Assembly: GCA_903828675.1 (NCBI GenBank)
Contig: CAIKND010000215.1
Coordinates: forward strand, 1 to 34,973
DNA: 34,973 nucleotides
Source: an uncultured Acidobacteriaceae bacterium
GTDB lineage: Bacteria > Acidobacteriota > Terriglobia > Terriglobales > Acidobacteriaceae
Direction: 5' to 3'
Shown here: one piece after another, positions 15,487 to 25,038 of the stretch
How the letters are laid out: each line of letters starts with the position of its first letter
Position numbering within the stretch: the stretch's first letter is position 1
Translations under genes and position numbers: made by a program
The notes under the pieces: model-generated
The model's database searches: none
Told to the model about the DNA's origin: nothing
The model's input: the letters and a program-made list of their open reading frames with translations, nothing else

Positions 15487-16434
15487 TTACCGCCCGTGCT
15501 CCTCAAGGAACTTCTCCGCCTCAAGCGCTGCCATGCAACCTGACCCAGCGGCCGTGATTGCCTGCCGATAACGCCGGTCCTGCACGTCGCCGCACGCAAA
15601 CACGCCCTGGATTGCAGCGCCGTTGTGCGTTGTAAGCACGTTGCCCGAGGTCTTGATGTAGCCGTCCTCATCGAGGTCCATTTGCCCGGCAAACATGGTT
15701 GCATTCGGCTTGTGCCCAATGCCCAAGAACAAACCGCTGATCGCAAGCGTGCTCTCGACGCCTGTTTTTACATCCTTCAGCCTAAGCCCCTTCACGTCCT
15801 TGTCTTCGACGCCCAGGACTTCTTCAACGACAGTGTTGGTACGCAACTCGATGTTCGGATGCGCCATGGCGCGTTCGAGCATGATCTTCGATGCCCTGAA
15901 GCTCTCGCGGCGGTGCAGCAAGGTAACCTTGCTCGCAAAGCGGGTAAGAAACAGCGCCTCCTCCATTGCCGAGTCGCCTCCGCCCACCACGGCAATTTCC
16001 TTGCCGCGGAAGAAGAACCCGTCGCACGTCGCGCAGCTTGAAACTCCGTGGCCAATCAGAGCTTGTTCACTTGGCAGCCCCAGCCATCGCGCGCTCGCAC
16101 CCGACGCCACAATCAGCGTACGTGTCAAAATCTCACCGGCCGATGTGTGCAGCTTGATAGGCCGGGTCCCAAGCTCAACGGAATTCAGATGTGCCAACTG
16201 AAACGTCGCCCCGAACCGCTCGGCTTGCTTCTTCATGTTGTCGATCAGTTCCGGCCCCTGAATTCCTTCCGGCCATCCCGGGAAATTCTCCACCAGCGTC
16301 GTGATCGAAAGCTGTCCTCCGGGCTCGTGGCCCTCCAATACCAGCGGGTTCAGTCCAGCCCGGCCCGTATAGATGGCCGCCGTAAGCCCGGCGCAGCCCG
16401 AGCCCAGAATTACCGTGTCGCGAATCTCTGTCAT
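15487..16434 (-). CDS. trxB: Thioredoxin reductase
   Basis: A flavoenzyme that passes electrons from NADPH through FAD and a redox disulfide to thioredoxin. The FAD-binding GSGCAGLTA is at 11-19, the redox-active CATC at 134-137 (SSCATCDGFF), the NADPH-binding GGGDSA at 151-156 with HRRESFRAS after it, and the C-terminal FAD motif GVFACGDVQD. Length (315 aa) is normal for the low-molecular-weight type. GGATAGGAAA precedes the ATG. The GH125 gene lies 46 bp upstream on the same strand, so the two may be cotranscribed, though no functional link is evident. Confidence 0.97.
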   Translation of the reverse strand: MTEIRDTVILGSGCAGLTAAIYTGRAGLNPLVLEGHEPGGQLSITTLVENFPGWPEGIQGPELIDNMKKQAERFGATFQLAHLNSVELGTRPIKLHTSAGEILTRTLIVASGASARWLGLPSEQALIGHGVSSCATCDGFFFRGKEIAVVGGGDSAMEEALFLTRFASKVTLLHRRESFRASKIMLERAMAHPNIELRTNTVVEEVLGVEDKDVKGLRLKDVKTGVESTLAISGLFLGIGHKPNATMFAGQMDLDEDGYIKTSGNVLTTHNGAAIQGVFACGDVQDRRYRQAITAAGSGCMAALEAEKFLEEHGR

Positions 16435-16480
16435 AAGGTTTCCTATCCTGATTTTAGATGTTGCCGGTCGCGCCGCCGAC

Positions 16481-17944
16481 TCAGCCTAGTGGCTCGGTCA
16501 ATAACTTGGACCGCTCCCCAGCAAGCTTCACCACCAATTCTCCAAACAGCGTATTGGCCCACGCGAACCACGACCGCGTGAACTTCCCCGCATCATCCTT
16601 ATCGAACGCTTCATGCATGAACCCGGTTCCCGCCGTCGTATCTCTCAACCAGCGCAGGCACTGCCGAATTTCCACCTCATCCGCCGTTGTCAATGCCCGG
16701 TACATGATTCCCATCGGCCACACCATATTCAATCCAACGTGCGGGCCGCCGATGCCTTCCGCGGCTTTGCCCTTGAAGAAGTAGGGATTCGCTTCGCTCA
16801 GCGCAAATTCCCGCGTCCGGCGATACAGAGGATCCGCCATACCGCAGCAACCCAGGTAGGCCATGCTCACCAGTCCCGGCGCATTCGCATCGTCCATCAT
16901 CAGCGCATTTCCGTACCCGTCCACCTCGTACGCCCAAATCTCTCCATGCCGAGGATGGTGCGTTTTCCCATGCAGTTCCAGCGCCCGCTCGACCTCCGCG
17001 GCCAACTCCAACGCTGCCGCCGCCAGTTTCGCATCGCCAGCCACATGCGTCGCCATCTCGGCCAACTGCCGCAGGCTCACCACCGCGAACTTGTTGGCCG
17101 GCACAAACAGTGGATAAATGCAGGCATCGTCGGACGGCCTGAACATTGAGAAGATCATCCCCACGGGCCTTGCAGGATTTCCAAATCCGCCCAGCGGCAA
17201 CGTATCGCTAGGCGCCGCCGACTTGCGTTCGAACGAATACAGCCCCTTGCCTTGCTTGCGTTGCTGGGCGCGAAATGTCCTCACGATCGTCCAGGCCGCT
17301 TCTTTCCATTGCCCGTCAAACGGCAGTGTGTCGGCAGTGGCGCGCCAGTACCCATGCGCCAGCCGAATGGTGTAGCACAGCGAATCCACCTCCCACTTCC
17401 GCTCTCCCACCCCTGGGTGATATTCCGTCTTGTCGTTGTCCGCCCAACTCAGCGGCGCCACTTTAGCGTCGTGCATGAATGCATTCGCATAGGGGTCCAG
17501 CAGGATCATCCTCGCCTGCCGCCTAATCACACCTTCCAGCAGTTCGCGCAACGGCGCGTCATCCTTGGCCAGCGCCAAATAGGGCCACACCTGCGCCGAC
17601 GAATCCCGCAGCCACATGGCATCGATGTCGCCCGTCACCACATAGGTATCCGGCTTGCTGTCGAAACTGCCCAGCCACACCGTCGTGTCCAGCGTATTCG
17701 GGAAGCAGTTCTCAAACAACGTGGCCAAGGCCCGGTCGGAAATCCCTTTCTGCACCCTTGGAATCAGCGCATCGACCGCCGCGCTCGTAAAGTGCCGCGA
17801 TCCTTTGGCCGGCCTGCCATGCGGCAGCACCGGCTCTTTTGCAGGCGCAGCGCCCATCGCCGCTATACCGCCCCATCCGCCTTGCGCCACCGCTGCCGCG
17901 GCCCCCGCGCCCTTCAACCAATCCCGCCTGCTCATTTCAGCCAT
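16481..17944 (-). CDS. Exo-alpha-1,6-mannosidase, glycoside hydrolase family 125, exported
   Basis: The GH125 (former DUF1237) signature GDIDAMWLRDSSAQVWPY lies at about 105-122, with the later blocks FAVVSLRQLAEMA, YEVDGYGNALMMDDANAPGL and GIGGPHVGLNMVWPMGIMYR. GH125 enzymes remove terminal alpha-1,6-mannose from mannans and N-glycans. The N-terminus has a twin-arginine export signal (SRRDWLKGAGAAAAVAQ), so the enzyme is probably exported folded. Length is 487 aa, as expected. GGAG eight bases before the ATG at 17944 supports the start. The mannosidase GH92 at 26627-28858 could act on the same glycans. Confidence 0.93.
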   Translation of the reverse strand: MAEMSRRDWLKGAGAAAAVAQGGWGGIAAMGAAPAKEPVLPHGRPAKGSRHFTSAAVDALIPRVQKGISDRALATLFENCFPNTLDTTVWLGSFDSKPDTYVVTGDIDAMWLRDSSAQVWPYLALAKDDAPLRELLEGVIRRQARMILLDPYANAFMHDAKVAPLSWADNDKTEYHPGVGERKWEVDSLCYTIRLAHGYWRATADTLPFDGQWKEAAWTIVRTFRAQQRKQGKGLYSFERKSAAPSDTLPLGGFGNPARPVGMIFSMFRPSDDACIYPLFVPANKFAVVSLRQLAEMATHVAGDAKLAAAALELAAEVERALELHGKTHHPRHGEIWAYEVDGYGNALMMDDANAPGLVSMAYLGCCGMADPLYRRTREFALSEANPYFFKGKAAEGIGGPHVGLNMVWPMGIMYRALTTADEVEIRQCLRWLRDTTAGTGFMHEAFDKDDAGKFTRSWFAWANTLFGELVVKLAGERSKLLTEPLG

Positions 17945-17999
17945 TCAGTCCACTCCAGTTCTCTCGCGCGTCTGCAAGCCTACCGCTTCATTCTCTATC

Positions 18000-18209
18000 A
18001 TGTCGCTTATGGCGAATCTGACACTTATTTACGGACTGCGCTTGCTCCCCGAGGGCGAGGTCACGGAAATCCAGGACGCGACGCTCAAGCTGGCCAACGG
18101 CCACCAGGCACACGTTACGATGCACGTCATCGATGGCTCCCGCGAAGAGATAGAGGAACAACTCAAGCGTAGCCTCGATGCATTTTTCGACTTTTATCCG
18201 GAACTTTGA
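18000..18209 (+). CDS. Small protein of unknown function
   Basis: A 69-residue frame (MSLMANLTLIYGLRLLPEGE...) with protein-like composition: short beta-strands, then an amphipathic C-terminal helix (EEIEEQLKRSLDAFFDFYPEL). I do not recognise it. The start could be the ATG at 18000 or at 18009; neither has a good ribosome-binding site. It begins 55 bp from the divergent GH125 start and points toward the tail of the large glycosidase gene. Confidence 0.5.
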   Translation: MSLMANLTLIYGLRLLPEGEVTEIQDATLKLANGHQAHVTMHVIDGSREEIEEQLKRSLDAFFDFYPEL

Positions 18210-18284
18210 CCCAACGGACTGCGGTGGGCCTTGCGCCAGTTCTGTAACAGAATTGCGTTCCTGATGCAACGTCCTTGCGATCTT

Positions 18285-20882
18285 CTATTCCGGCCTTTCC
18301 AGCGTCAAGCCGCAAATACGCACCGAGCCCGCGACCGGCGAAAGGGTGAAGCGCACCTTGCCCTCGCTTGCCTGCACCTCTAACTCTGTAGCCGGCGTAA
18401 CGGCCTGGCTCTTGTCTCCCACTTCCACCTGGACCTGCGCGCCGACCGGCATCTTCAACTTCATTCGATAAACTCCCGGCTGCAGCTTCGTATCCCCTAG
18501 CCCACCCACTGCGAGCTTCACCGCAGATGTCACGTCAACACCACTTGAGCAATTTGCGTCACCCGTAAACGCGCGTACTTCTACGCCAAGCTCATCGGTA
18601 CCCAGCACCTCGACGACATGCTTTGCCGCGTCAAAGTCGAAGCTGTAGTGCCCCACCCCCTGGGCGAGCGGCTCATGCACCGTAGGAGCAAACTCCACCT
18701 GAAGCGGCTCCAGCCCTACCGCCTGCCGCTGGGCTTCGAAATAGGGGAGCCAGCGCAAGTTGAGCGTTATCAGGATGCCTTTCTCGCCCTGGCTCGTGGC
18801 TCCATGCTTGATCGCCCTCGCATAGGCTTCAATCGCACTTTCCGGCCGGGCTTCGGCAATCGCGCTCCGTGCCGCCGCCGCATCGCCTGCCGCCAACGCA
18901 GTTTCCGATCTCTGCAGCGCCGACTGCGCCTCATACACGCCCTGCGCGTAGTGTTCCCAATCCTCGAAGTAGCCAACCCAGTCCAGAGCCTTCGCATCCG
19001 CCGCCAATGGCCGCATCTGCTTCAGCAGCGCCATCCTCTTGTTCGCGCCCACCGTCTCATTTTCCGCGTCGAAGAAGTGATTGCGATTAACCAGCTTGTC
19101 TGTAGTCTCCTCGCCAAATGCCGGCCCATCATAGATCCAGTTGAGCAGGTAGCGCTTGCCCAGTTCTTCGTTCTTCGCTCCAAACGTGCGCTTCGCCATC
19201 GCCGCAGTGGTCACGTCCAGCGTCTCGTTTTCGCTGGCTGTCCACACCTGGTCGGCCACGTTTTTAAAAAACAGATCCAGGGGGCGGGTCGTCCAGTGAA
19301 TCACTCCGTAGCCGGCCGAGTTGGTCCACCGCAGCATGGATCCAAGCCCGGCGAACGGCGTATAGGACCGCCCCGCGTATTCGCGATCGTCATGCTGCGC
19401 CCAAACGATTGGAATTACCGGCCTATGCCTGCCAATCACGCGCAAACTCTCCTGAACCGGATCGCTCCCAAACGCATAGTCGTAATCCAGAGGCATGAGC
19501 CCAACGCCGGACGGCATGAAAGCATCCGCCGAAGGCAAATAGGTAAAGCGCCAGCTTCCTGCCGTCATCGTCACGCTGTTGTGGCCCGTCTCGTCCAGGG
19601 CCTTGCGAAACGCTCTCGCGATCTTGCCGATGGCAAACATGCTTGGCGCTTCCGGGTCGTTCTTCAGTTGCGGATTCGCCTCCATAGCCTTGTGCCACTC
19701 TTCATGCCACGCCGGAGGGAAGTCCGACGGCTGCAGTTCGCGCCACTTGCTGTTCAACCCGCCTCGGAACCACACTGCCAGTTGCGTAATCTCCGGATAC
19801 AGCTTGATCAGCTGGTCAATCTCAGTTCGGTAGTAGGCATACCCTTCGGGCGTGTCGGGATCGACAAACTGGAAGCGGTTAACCTCAAAGCGCGCCGAGG
19901 CGGGCAGCGTGCGGATTACGTTCTGCGGGTTGGCCTGCTCCGTATCTACATCCAGCGCAAACGTAACGCCCATGCCTTTTCCGGCGGCAAACTGGAACAC
20001 CTTCCGCATGAGCTCCGTGGCCGCTGCCACTGTCTGGTTATCCTCAACAAGGCTTGCGTCCGCGCCAAACACCGGCCCGGTGAAGTATCCGTCCGCGGCC
20101 ACCATCTTGCGCACATCCACTACATGTTGTGTCCCCCAGTCGCGCCCCTTCTGCGAGTTCGCCAGATAGCCGGTGGGTTTGGTCTGTCCGTTCATGGTGA
20201 ACGAGTACATCGGGTTATTTCCGTATGCGTGCACCATCATCGTGTTGAAGCGCATGCGCTGGGCCTGTGTGATCCACTCTTTCCACTCACTCAGATTCCA
20301 GGTGGAACAGCCGCTCAGGAAGTTATGCCAGTTAAAGATCACGCGCTCGCCTGCAATCGGCGCATCCTCCAACTCCCACCCTGCGAACGAAAAGGCGGCC
20401 TGACTCACCGCCGGAGCCGTGCTATAGGACAGATAAAAACCAAACCCGAGCTTCTCCAGCAGGGCATCCACGGCAAACACCGTTGCGCCCGCATTCGCCC
20501 CCGCGATCACCGCTACGGGCGCTCCCTGACCACCGAAGATCTTCACCGCATAGCTTTCCGGGCTTGAGATCCTGCCCTTCATCTCCGCCAGGTATTTCTC
20601 CGGCAAATCCTGCGACGTCCCGACATAAACCACCGGCCCAGTTCCTGCCTGCGTGCCGGGGCTTCCCACTTCAAACCTTGTCCCCGGATACAACAGGCTC
20701 AGGTACGCGACCAGTTCATTGGAAGCCATTCTCTCTGCCGAACCAATGCCTCCCATCGGAATTACCTGGACTTTTGATTGCGCCGCAGTCAGGGTTCCTA
20801 TCCCCAGACACATCGCCAATGCAAATCGAATAATTCCGAATCTCCGTCCGGTCTTTGAAACCTCGGCGCGCTGGTCTTTCAT
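18285..20882 (-). CDS. Alpha-glucuronidase-like glycoside hydrolase (GH67/GH115-like), secreted
   Basis: A large exported protein (865 aa) with a signal segment (FGIIRFALAMCLGIGTLTAAQS). About 35-190 form an N-terminal alpha/beta domain of the GH20/GH67 type (SAERMASNELVAYLSLLYPG, VVYVGTS, AVIAGANAGATVFAVDALLEKLGFGFYL). A TIM barrel follows (GERVIFNWHNFLSG, MRFNTMMVHAYGNN, LAVWFRGG, VIPIVWAQHDDREY, GYGVIHWTTRPLD), then a helical region and a C-terminal beta-domain. This layout resembles alpha-glucuronidases that remove (methyl)glucuronic acid from xylan; the exact family is uncertain and I could not place catalytic acids. The ATG at 20882 has AGGAAG nine bases upstream; in-frame starts at 20903 and 21029 are longer and weaker. 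Confidence 0.75.
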   Translation of the reverse strand: MKDQRAEVSKTGRRFGIIRFALAMCLGIGTLTAAQSKVQVIPMGGIGSAERMASNELVAYLSLLYPGTRFEVGSPGTQAGTGPVVYVGTSQDLPEKYLAEMKGRISSPESYAVKIFGGQGAPVAVIAGANAGATVFAVDALLEKLGFGFYLSYSTAPAVSQAAFSFAGWELEDAPIAGERVIFNWHNFLSGCSTWNLSEWKEWITQAQRMRFNTMMVHAYGNNPMYSFTMNGQTKPTGYLANSQKGRDWGTQHVVDVRKMVAADGYFTGPVFGADASLVEDNQTVAAATELMRKVFQFAAGKGMGVTFALDVDTEQANPQNVIRTLPASARFEVNRFQFVDPDTPEGYAYYRTEIDQLIKLYPEITQLAVWFRGGLNSKWRELQPSDFPPAWHEEWHKAMEANPQLKNDPEAPSMFAIGKIARAFRKALDETGHNSVTMTAGSWRFTYLPSADAFMPSGVGLMPLDYDYAFGSDPVQESLRVIGRHRPVIPIVWAQHDDREYAGRSYTPFAGLGSMLRWTNSAGYGVIHWTTRPLDLFFKNVADQVWTASENETLDVTTAAMAKRTFGAKNEELGKRYLLNWIYDGPAFGEETTDKLVNRNHFFDAENETVGANKRMALLKQMRPLAADAKALDWVGYFEDWEHYAQGVYEAQSALQRSETALAAGDAAAARSAIAEARPESAIEAYARAIKHGATSQGEKGILITLNLRWLPYFEAQRQAVGLEPLQVEFAPTVHEPLAQGVGHYSFDFDAAKHVVEVLGTDELGVEVRAFTGDANCSSGVDVTSAVKLAVGGLGDTKLQPGVYRMKLKMPVGAQVQVEVGDKSQAVTPATELEVQASEGKVRFTLSPVAGSVRICGLTLERPE

Positions 20883-21071
20883 GGATACAGTCTTCCTTTC
20901 CATCCCTTGTTCCGTTTCTGTTGCGATCAGCTCGAATTGTACCGTTCGCAAGGAGCTTCCGTGGGACCAGCCCGCCGCATATGAGCATTCGCTCATGGCA
21001 GTCTTAGAATTTTCTGCATTTACCCGCAACTCAATGGTCTCGCAGATGCATATTCTCCAGCGGAGGGATCC

Positions 21072-23978
21072 GTGTTCGTCCCTGTCTCCGTGCGCCCGCG
21101 CGCCGTCACGATTCTTTTGATTGTTCTGGCTTCCACCGTTGCACTAGCAGGTGGTCCTAAATACGTTGCGGGGACGAGCTTCTTCAACCCTGCGGCGCTC
21201 GGCCAGCCTGTTCACTGGGCCGGCGGGCTGGTTGAATATTATGTCGATCAGGGACCTCTGAATGCCTCCGTTACCAATCAGCAAGCGACCGCCATGGTCG
21301 ATGCAGCCGCTGCCCTCTGGTCCGCAGTTCCCACCGCCGCCGTCACTCTCATCGACAAAGGCCCACTCAACGAAGATGTCAGCGGCTCCCATATCCTAGC
21401 TAACTCCAGCGGCCAGATTACCCAGCCCTCGGACATAACTCCTGTGGCGACAAATTATCCCCTGGGAGTGATTTACGACTCTGACGGCTCGGTCATTGAC
21501 GCCATATTCGGCGCGACCACTAGCCAGCCCGATAACTGCCAGGACAATGGAGTCCTGGTCTGGATGGACAATCTCAAACCCGACGCTACCATCGCTCACG
21601 CCGTGATCCTGCTCAACGGCCGCTGCGCCACGAATTCCAACCTTTTAGCCATGATGAGCTACGAACTTGAGCGTGCTTTTGGGCGCGTGCTCGGACTCGA
21701 CTACTCCCAGGTGAACCCTGGGGCCCTTCAGAATGGTGAGCCCGGCGGCACATCAGGATGGCCAGTGATGCAGCCGCTGAGCGGCGTCTGCTCGTCCGCC
21801 GGCGGCGAGTGCATTCCCAACCCATCCATCCTGCGCTACGACGACATCGCGGCTCTGAACCGCATTTATCCCATTACCGCGGCCAACCTTGCGGGTTTCC
21901 CCGGCAAAAAGCTCACAGGCGCGAACACGGTTTCTATCCAGGGCACCGTCAGCTTCCGTACCGGGACCGGTATGCAAGGCGTCAATGTGGTTGCCCGCCC
22001 ACTTGACGCGGGCGGCAATCCGCTCTACCAGTACGCCGTTACGGCCGTGTCCGGCGGTTATTTCAGCGGCAACCACGGCAACTTCGTCACGGGCTGGAAA
22101 GACTCCAGCGGCGTGCTTTTCATGCAGTGGGGTTCCAATGACCCCGCCATTCAGGGCTACTTCGACCTAAGCGGAATTCCATTGCCTCCTGGCATGGTCG
22201 CCGCCAGCTATCAAGTAACATTCGAGCCCATCGATCCCCTATACATCCTTGCTGACTCGGTAGGTCCTTATGGCGATGGTCAGGTTGCGCCTTCCGGCAC
22301 TCTTCAGGCCATCTCCGTACCCGACCTCTCCGTGGGCAGTTCACAGATAGTCACAGTCGCTGTTTCTGATTCTGCGACAGGCGGCTTTCAGGACGCCATC
22401 GGCACCCAGGCTGTTCCCCGCACCATGCCCTTCAGCGGCGAATGGGTAGGACGGCTCAGTCAAGTCGGCCAGAGCGACTGGTTCAGTTTCCCGGTGCGCG
22501 GCAACCGCACCTTTACTGTCGTTACGCAAGCTCTCGACGAGAAAGGCATGCCCACCGAATCGAAAGCAATGCCCGCCATCGGCGTCTGGGATGCATTTGA
22601 CCCTGTGGGAGCGACCGCTGTGGGCGCGGCGCCCGGCATCAACGGCCTGGCTACTGGAGAGACCTGGCTGCGCGTCTCCTCGGGCGCCGACGACATCGTT
22701 CGGGTTGGCATTGCCGATCAACGCGGGGATGGCCGTCCTGACTATGCCTACAACGGATGGGTGCTGTACGCGGACACGGTTCAGCCCACTCACCTGCCGG
22801 CTTCCGGCGGTCCGATCGTCATTCATGGCATGGGGTTCCGGGTCGCCGATGCGGTACTGGTGGGTGGCCAGCCGGCGGTGGTCACCAGCATTTCCCCCAA
22901 CGAGATCACAGCCATTGCGCCACCGGCTTCTGCCGGCGTCTCCGGCTCGGTAGAGGTCGAGGTGGACGATCTGCCCACTTTTTACGCAGCGGCCATTCTG
23001 TCCGATGGGCTCAGTTACGACTCCGGCACGGGAGATGCTCTCACCCTTCTGACCGCGCCCACCAACACGATTCCGGTGGCTACACCGATTCCTTTCACAG
23101 TCACAGCGCTCGCCCCGGACATGTCTCCGGCGGGCGGTGTCACCGTGCTCTATACCGTCACCAGCGGTACGGCCGCGCTCTCCTGCGGCTTGCCGGTTTG
23201 CACGGTGAAGACCACGGGCGACGGCCGCGCCACTATGGACGTCCTAGCCACCAACTCCACCTGGTCCATCGTTACCGCTTCGCTCACGAACGGCTCGAGC
23301 CTCGAGGCTCACTTCGCCGGCGGTACGCCACCGGTGCTGAGCTCGATCACGCCTCAGCTCTCGCTCGCTGCCGGAGCCACCTTTACCTGGACAGTTCAGG
23401 CTCTGGTGCTGTCGAACGGCGTCCCGGCGTCCAACCAATCGGTTGTGTGGCAAACTTCGGCTACCGGCATTGTTTCGCAAGGCTCCACAGCCGCGATTAC
23501 CAATTCCGCCGGCGTCGCAGCCAGGACTCTCACGGTTGGCCCACTGGCCGAGGGTCAGACGGCCTCAATCAACGCGTGCCTCAACGGCAGCGGCCAGTGT
23601 GTCGCCTTTACGGCCTACGGCGCCCGCCCCGCGTATGCCATCCTTGAAGCTGTATCCGGGACGGCGCAGAGCATGGCTGTATCCGCAGTTCCCGCGCCGA
23701 TTACCCTCCGTCTGCTGGACATGGATGGCGACCCGATGGCCGGCGGTACGGTGGCGATCTATCAAGCGCTTTACGCATGGGCTCCGCACTGCTCTCTGCA
23801 TACCGTCTGCAAAGCGGGCGCACTTCTTTCCAGCCAGGCCGCCTCCGCGACCTCCGCCCTGGATGGCTCGGTCACCTTCACGCCTGTGACACTTCCGGGC
23901 GTTGCAACGAATCTTCAGGCAATCGCCGTTTCCGGCTACACGGCCACCATTCCCATAGCCATCGAGCAGCACCCGTAG
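21072..23978 (+). CDS. Large secreted protein with degenerate metzincin domain, IPT/TIG and Ig-like domains
   Basis: A 968-residue exported protein (signal peptide about 1-27, ILLIVLASTVALAGG). The N-terminal 40-270 region is laid out like a matrixin-type zinc protease, but the expected HExxHxxGxxH helix reads YELERAFGRVLGLDYS, so all three zinc histidines are gone. Middle parts contain a carboxypeptidase-regulatory-like strand region (SIQGTVSFRTGTGMQGVNVVARP) and an IPT/TIG-type domain (HLPASGGPIVIHGMGFRVADAVLVGG). The C-terminus holds Ig-like repeats with two pairs of spaced cysteines. A surface adhesin or scaffold is more likely than an enzyme. The start is GTG at 21072 with GGAGG upstream. 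It is divergent from the glucuronidase-like gene. Confidence 0.8.
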   Translation: MFVPVSVRPRAVTILLIVLASTVALAGGPKYVAGTSFFNPAALGQPVHWAGGLVEYYVDQGPLNASVTNQQATAMVDAAAALWSAVPTAAVTLIDKGPLNEDVSGSHILANSSGQITQPSDITPVATNYPLGVIYDSDGSVIDAIFGATTSQPDNCQDNGVLVWMDNLKPDATIAHAVILLNGRCATNSNLLAMMSYELERAFGRVLGLDYSQVNPGALQNGEPGGTSGWPVMQPLSGVCSSAGGECIPNPSILRYDDIAALNRIYPITAANLAGFPGKKLTGANTVSIQGTVSFRTGTGMQGVNVVARPLDAGGNPLYQYAVTAVSGGYFSGNHGNFVTGWKDSSGVLFMQWGSNDPAIQGYFDLSGIPLPPGMVAASYQVTFEPIDPLYILADSVGPYGDGQVAPSGTLQAISVPDLSVGSSQIVTVAVSDSATGGFQDAIGTQAVPRTMPFSGEWVGRLSQVGQSDWFSFPVRGNRTFTVVTQALDEKGMPTESKAMPAIGVWDAFDPVGATAVGAAPGINGLATGETWLRVSSGADDIVRVGIADQRGDGRPDYAYNGWVLYADTVQPTHLPASGGPIVIHGMGFRVADAVLVGGQPAVVTSISPNEITAIAPPASAGVSGSVEVEVDDLPTFYAAAILSDGLSYDSGTGDALTLLTAPTNTIPVATPIPFTVTALAPDMSPAGGVTVLYTVTSGTAALSCGLPVCTVKTTGDGRATMDVLATNSTWSIVTASLTNGSSLEAHFAGGTPPVLSSITPQLSLAAGATFTWTVQALVLSNGVPASNQSVVWQTSATGIVSQGSTAAITNSAGVAARTLTVGPLAEGQTASINACLNGSGQCVAFTAYGARPAYAILEAVSGTAQSMAVSAVPAPITLRLLDMDGDPMAGGTVAIYQALYAWAPHCSLHTVCKAGALLSSQAASATSALDGSVTFTPVTLPGVATNLQAIAVSGYTATIPIAIEQHP

Positions 23979-24016
23979 ACATGTTCAGCGTTTGTCCGTA
24001 GATTTCCCAAAATAGA

Positions 24017-24059
24017 AGCGCGGATTCCGAGGGTATTCGACCCATACGGAATCCGCGCT
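24017..24059. terminator. Bidirectional terminator between the secreted-protein gene and purU
   Basis: AGCGCGGATTCCG (24017-24029) pairs perfectly with CGGAATCCGCGCT (24047-24059) around a 17-nt loop. A GTTTTC stretch follows on the plus strand, and TTCTATTTTGGG follows on the minus strand, so both converging genes could end here. Confidence 0.85.
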
Positions 24060-24089
24060 CGATTCGTTTTCAATTCTCTATCTACTGCC

Positions 24090-24959
24090 TTAATCGAACA
24101 CTACGGTTTTGTTTCCATAGCAAAGGATTCGCCGGTCAAGATGCCACCGAACCGCTCGCGACAGGACCATACGCTCGAGATCCCGTCCACGCGCCACCAA
24201 GTCCTCTACCTGGTCGCGGTGCGAAATGCGCGCCACATCCTGCTCGATGATCGGCCCGTCGTCCAGGACTTCGGTCACGTAGTGGCTGGTTGCGCCGATC
24301 AGCTTTACGCCACGGGCGTGAGCCGCGTGGTAAGGCCGCGCCCCGGTAAACGCAGGCAGAAACGAATGGTGCACGTTGATAACCGCGTCAGGGTAGCGGC
24401 CCACAAACCCGGATGAAAGGATTTGCATATAGCGCGCGAGCACCACCAGTTCGACCTCATTCGATTCGAGCAGTTCCACCTGCCGGGCCTCGGCCTCGGC
24501 GCGCGTAGTTGCTGTTACAGGCACATGCTCGAACGGAATTCCGTAGAAGGCGGCCAGTCTTTCCACATCCCTGTGATTGGAAATGATTACGGGAATCTCG
24601 CACAGCAACTCGCCGGTTCGCCAGCGGTGGAGCAGGTCGGCCATGCAGTGCAGGTACTGGGAACAGAAGAGCGCCACGCGCGGCAGGCGCGCGCTTGCGC
24701 TCAGCTTCCAGCGCATTCCCAACTCGGCCGCCAGCGGCGCAAACGCGGCCTTGAACCCATCCAGGTCAAATCGATCCTGGCCGTCGCCGGCCCCATTCAG
24801 CGCCCACTCCACTCGCATGAAAAACAGGCCCAGATCGTGGTCCTGGTGCTGGTCGGCATGCAGAATATTGGCGCCTCGTTCATAGAGCAGTGTGGAGACG
24901 CGCGCCACCAGACCCTTGCGGTCTGGGCAATCAATCAGAAGTACAGCAGAATCTTTCAT
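24090..24959 (-). CDS. purU: Formyltetrahydrofolate deformylase
   Basis: Hydrolyses 10-formyl-tetrahydrofolate to formate and tetrahydrofolate, balancing the one-carbon pool and feeding formate to purine synthesis. The N-terminal ACT domain (about 1-80, LLIDCPDRKGLVARVSTLLYERGANI) is followed by the formyl-transferase-fold catalytic domain. The catalytic Asn and His lie in VINVHHSFLPAFTGARPY and the Asp in VLDDGPIIEQD. The C-terminal ERMVLSRAVRWHLDRRI is family-typical, and the length is normal. The ATG at 24959 is the likely start; an in-frame GTG two codons upstream cannot be excluded. Confidence 0.96.
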   Translation of the reverse strand: MKDSAVLLIDCPDRKGLVARVSTLLYERGANILHADQHQDHDLGLFFMRVEWALNGAGDGQDRFDLDGFKAAFAPLAAELGMRWKLSASARLPRVALFCSQYLHCMADLLHRWRTGELLCEIPVIISNHRDVERLAAFYGIPFEHVPVTATTRAEAEARQVELLESNEVELVVLARYMQILSSGFVGRYPDAVINVHHSFLPAFTGARPYHAAHARGVKLIGATSHYVTEVLDDGPIIEQDVARISHRDQVEDLVARGRDLERMVLSRAVRWHLDRRILCYGNKTVVFD

Positions 24960-25038
24960 CTCCACTCAAGATTACAGCCAAACCCGCTAAGATGATTTCG
25001 CCTGTAAAATCGGCAATCAACTTTCACTGTGAGTTGTG

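Noticed and set aside
18618..20567. Long open frame of 649 codons on the plus strand
   Set aside because: It is antisense to the glucuronidase-like gene, has Arg/His/Pro-rich shadow composition and no domain pattern; it is an effect of high GC at third codon positions.
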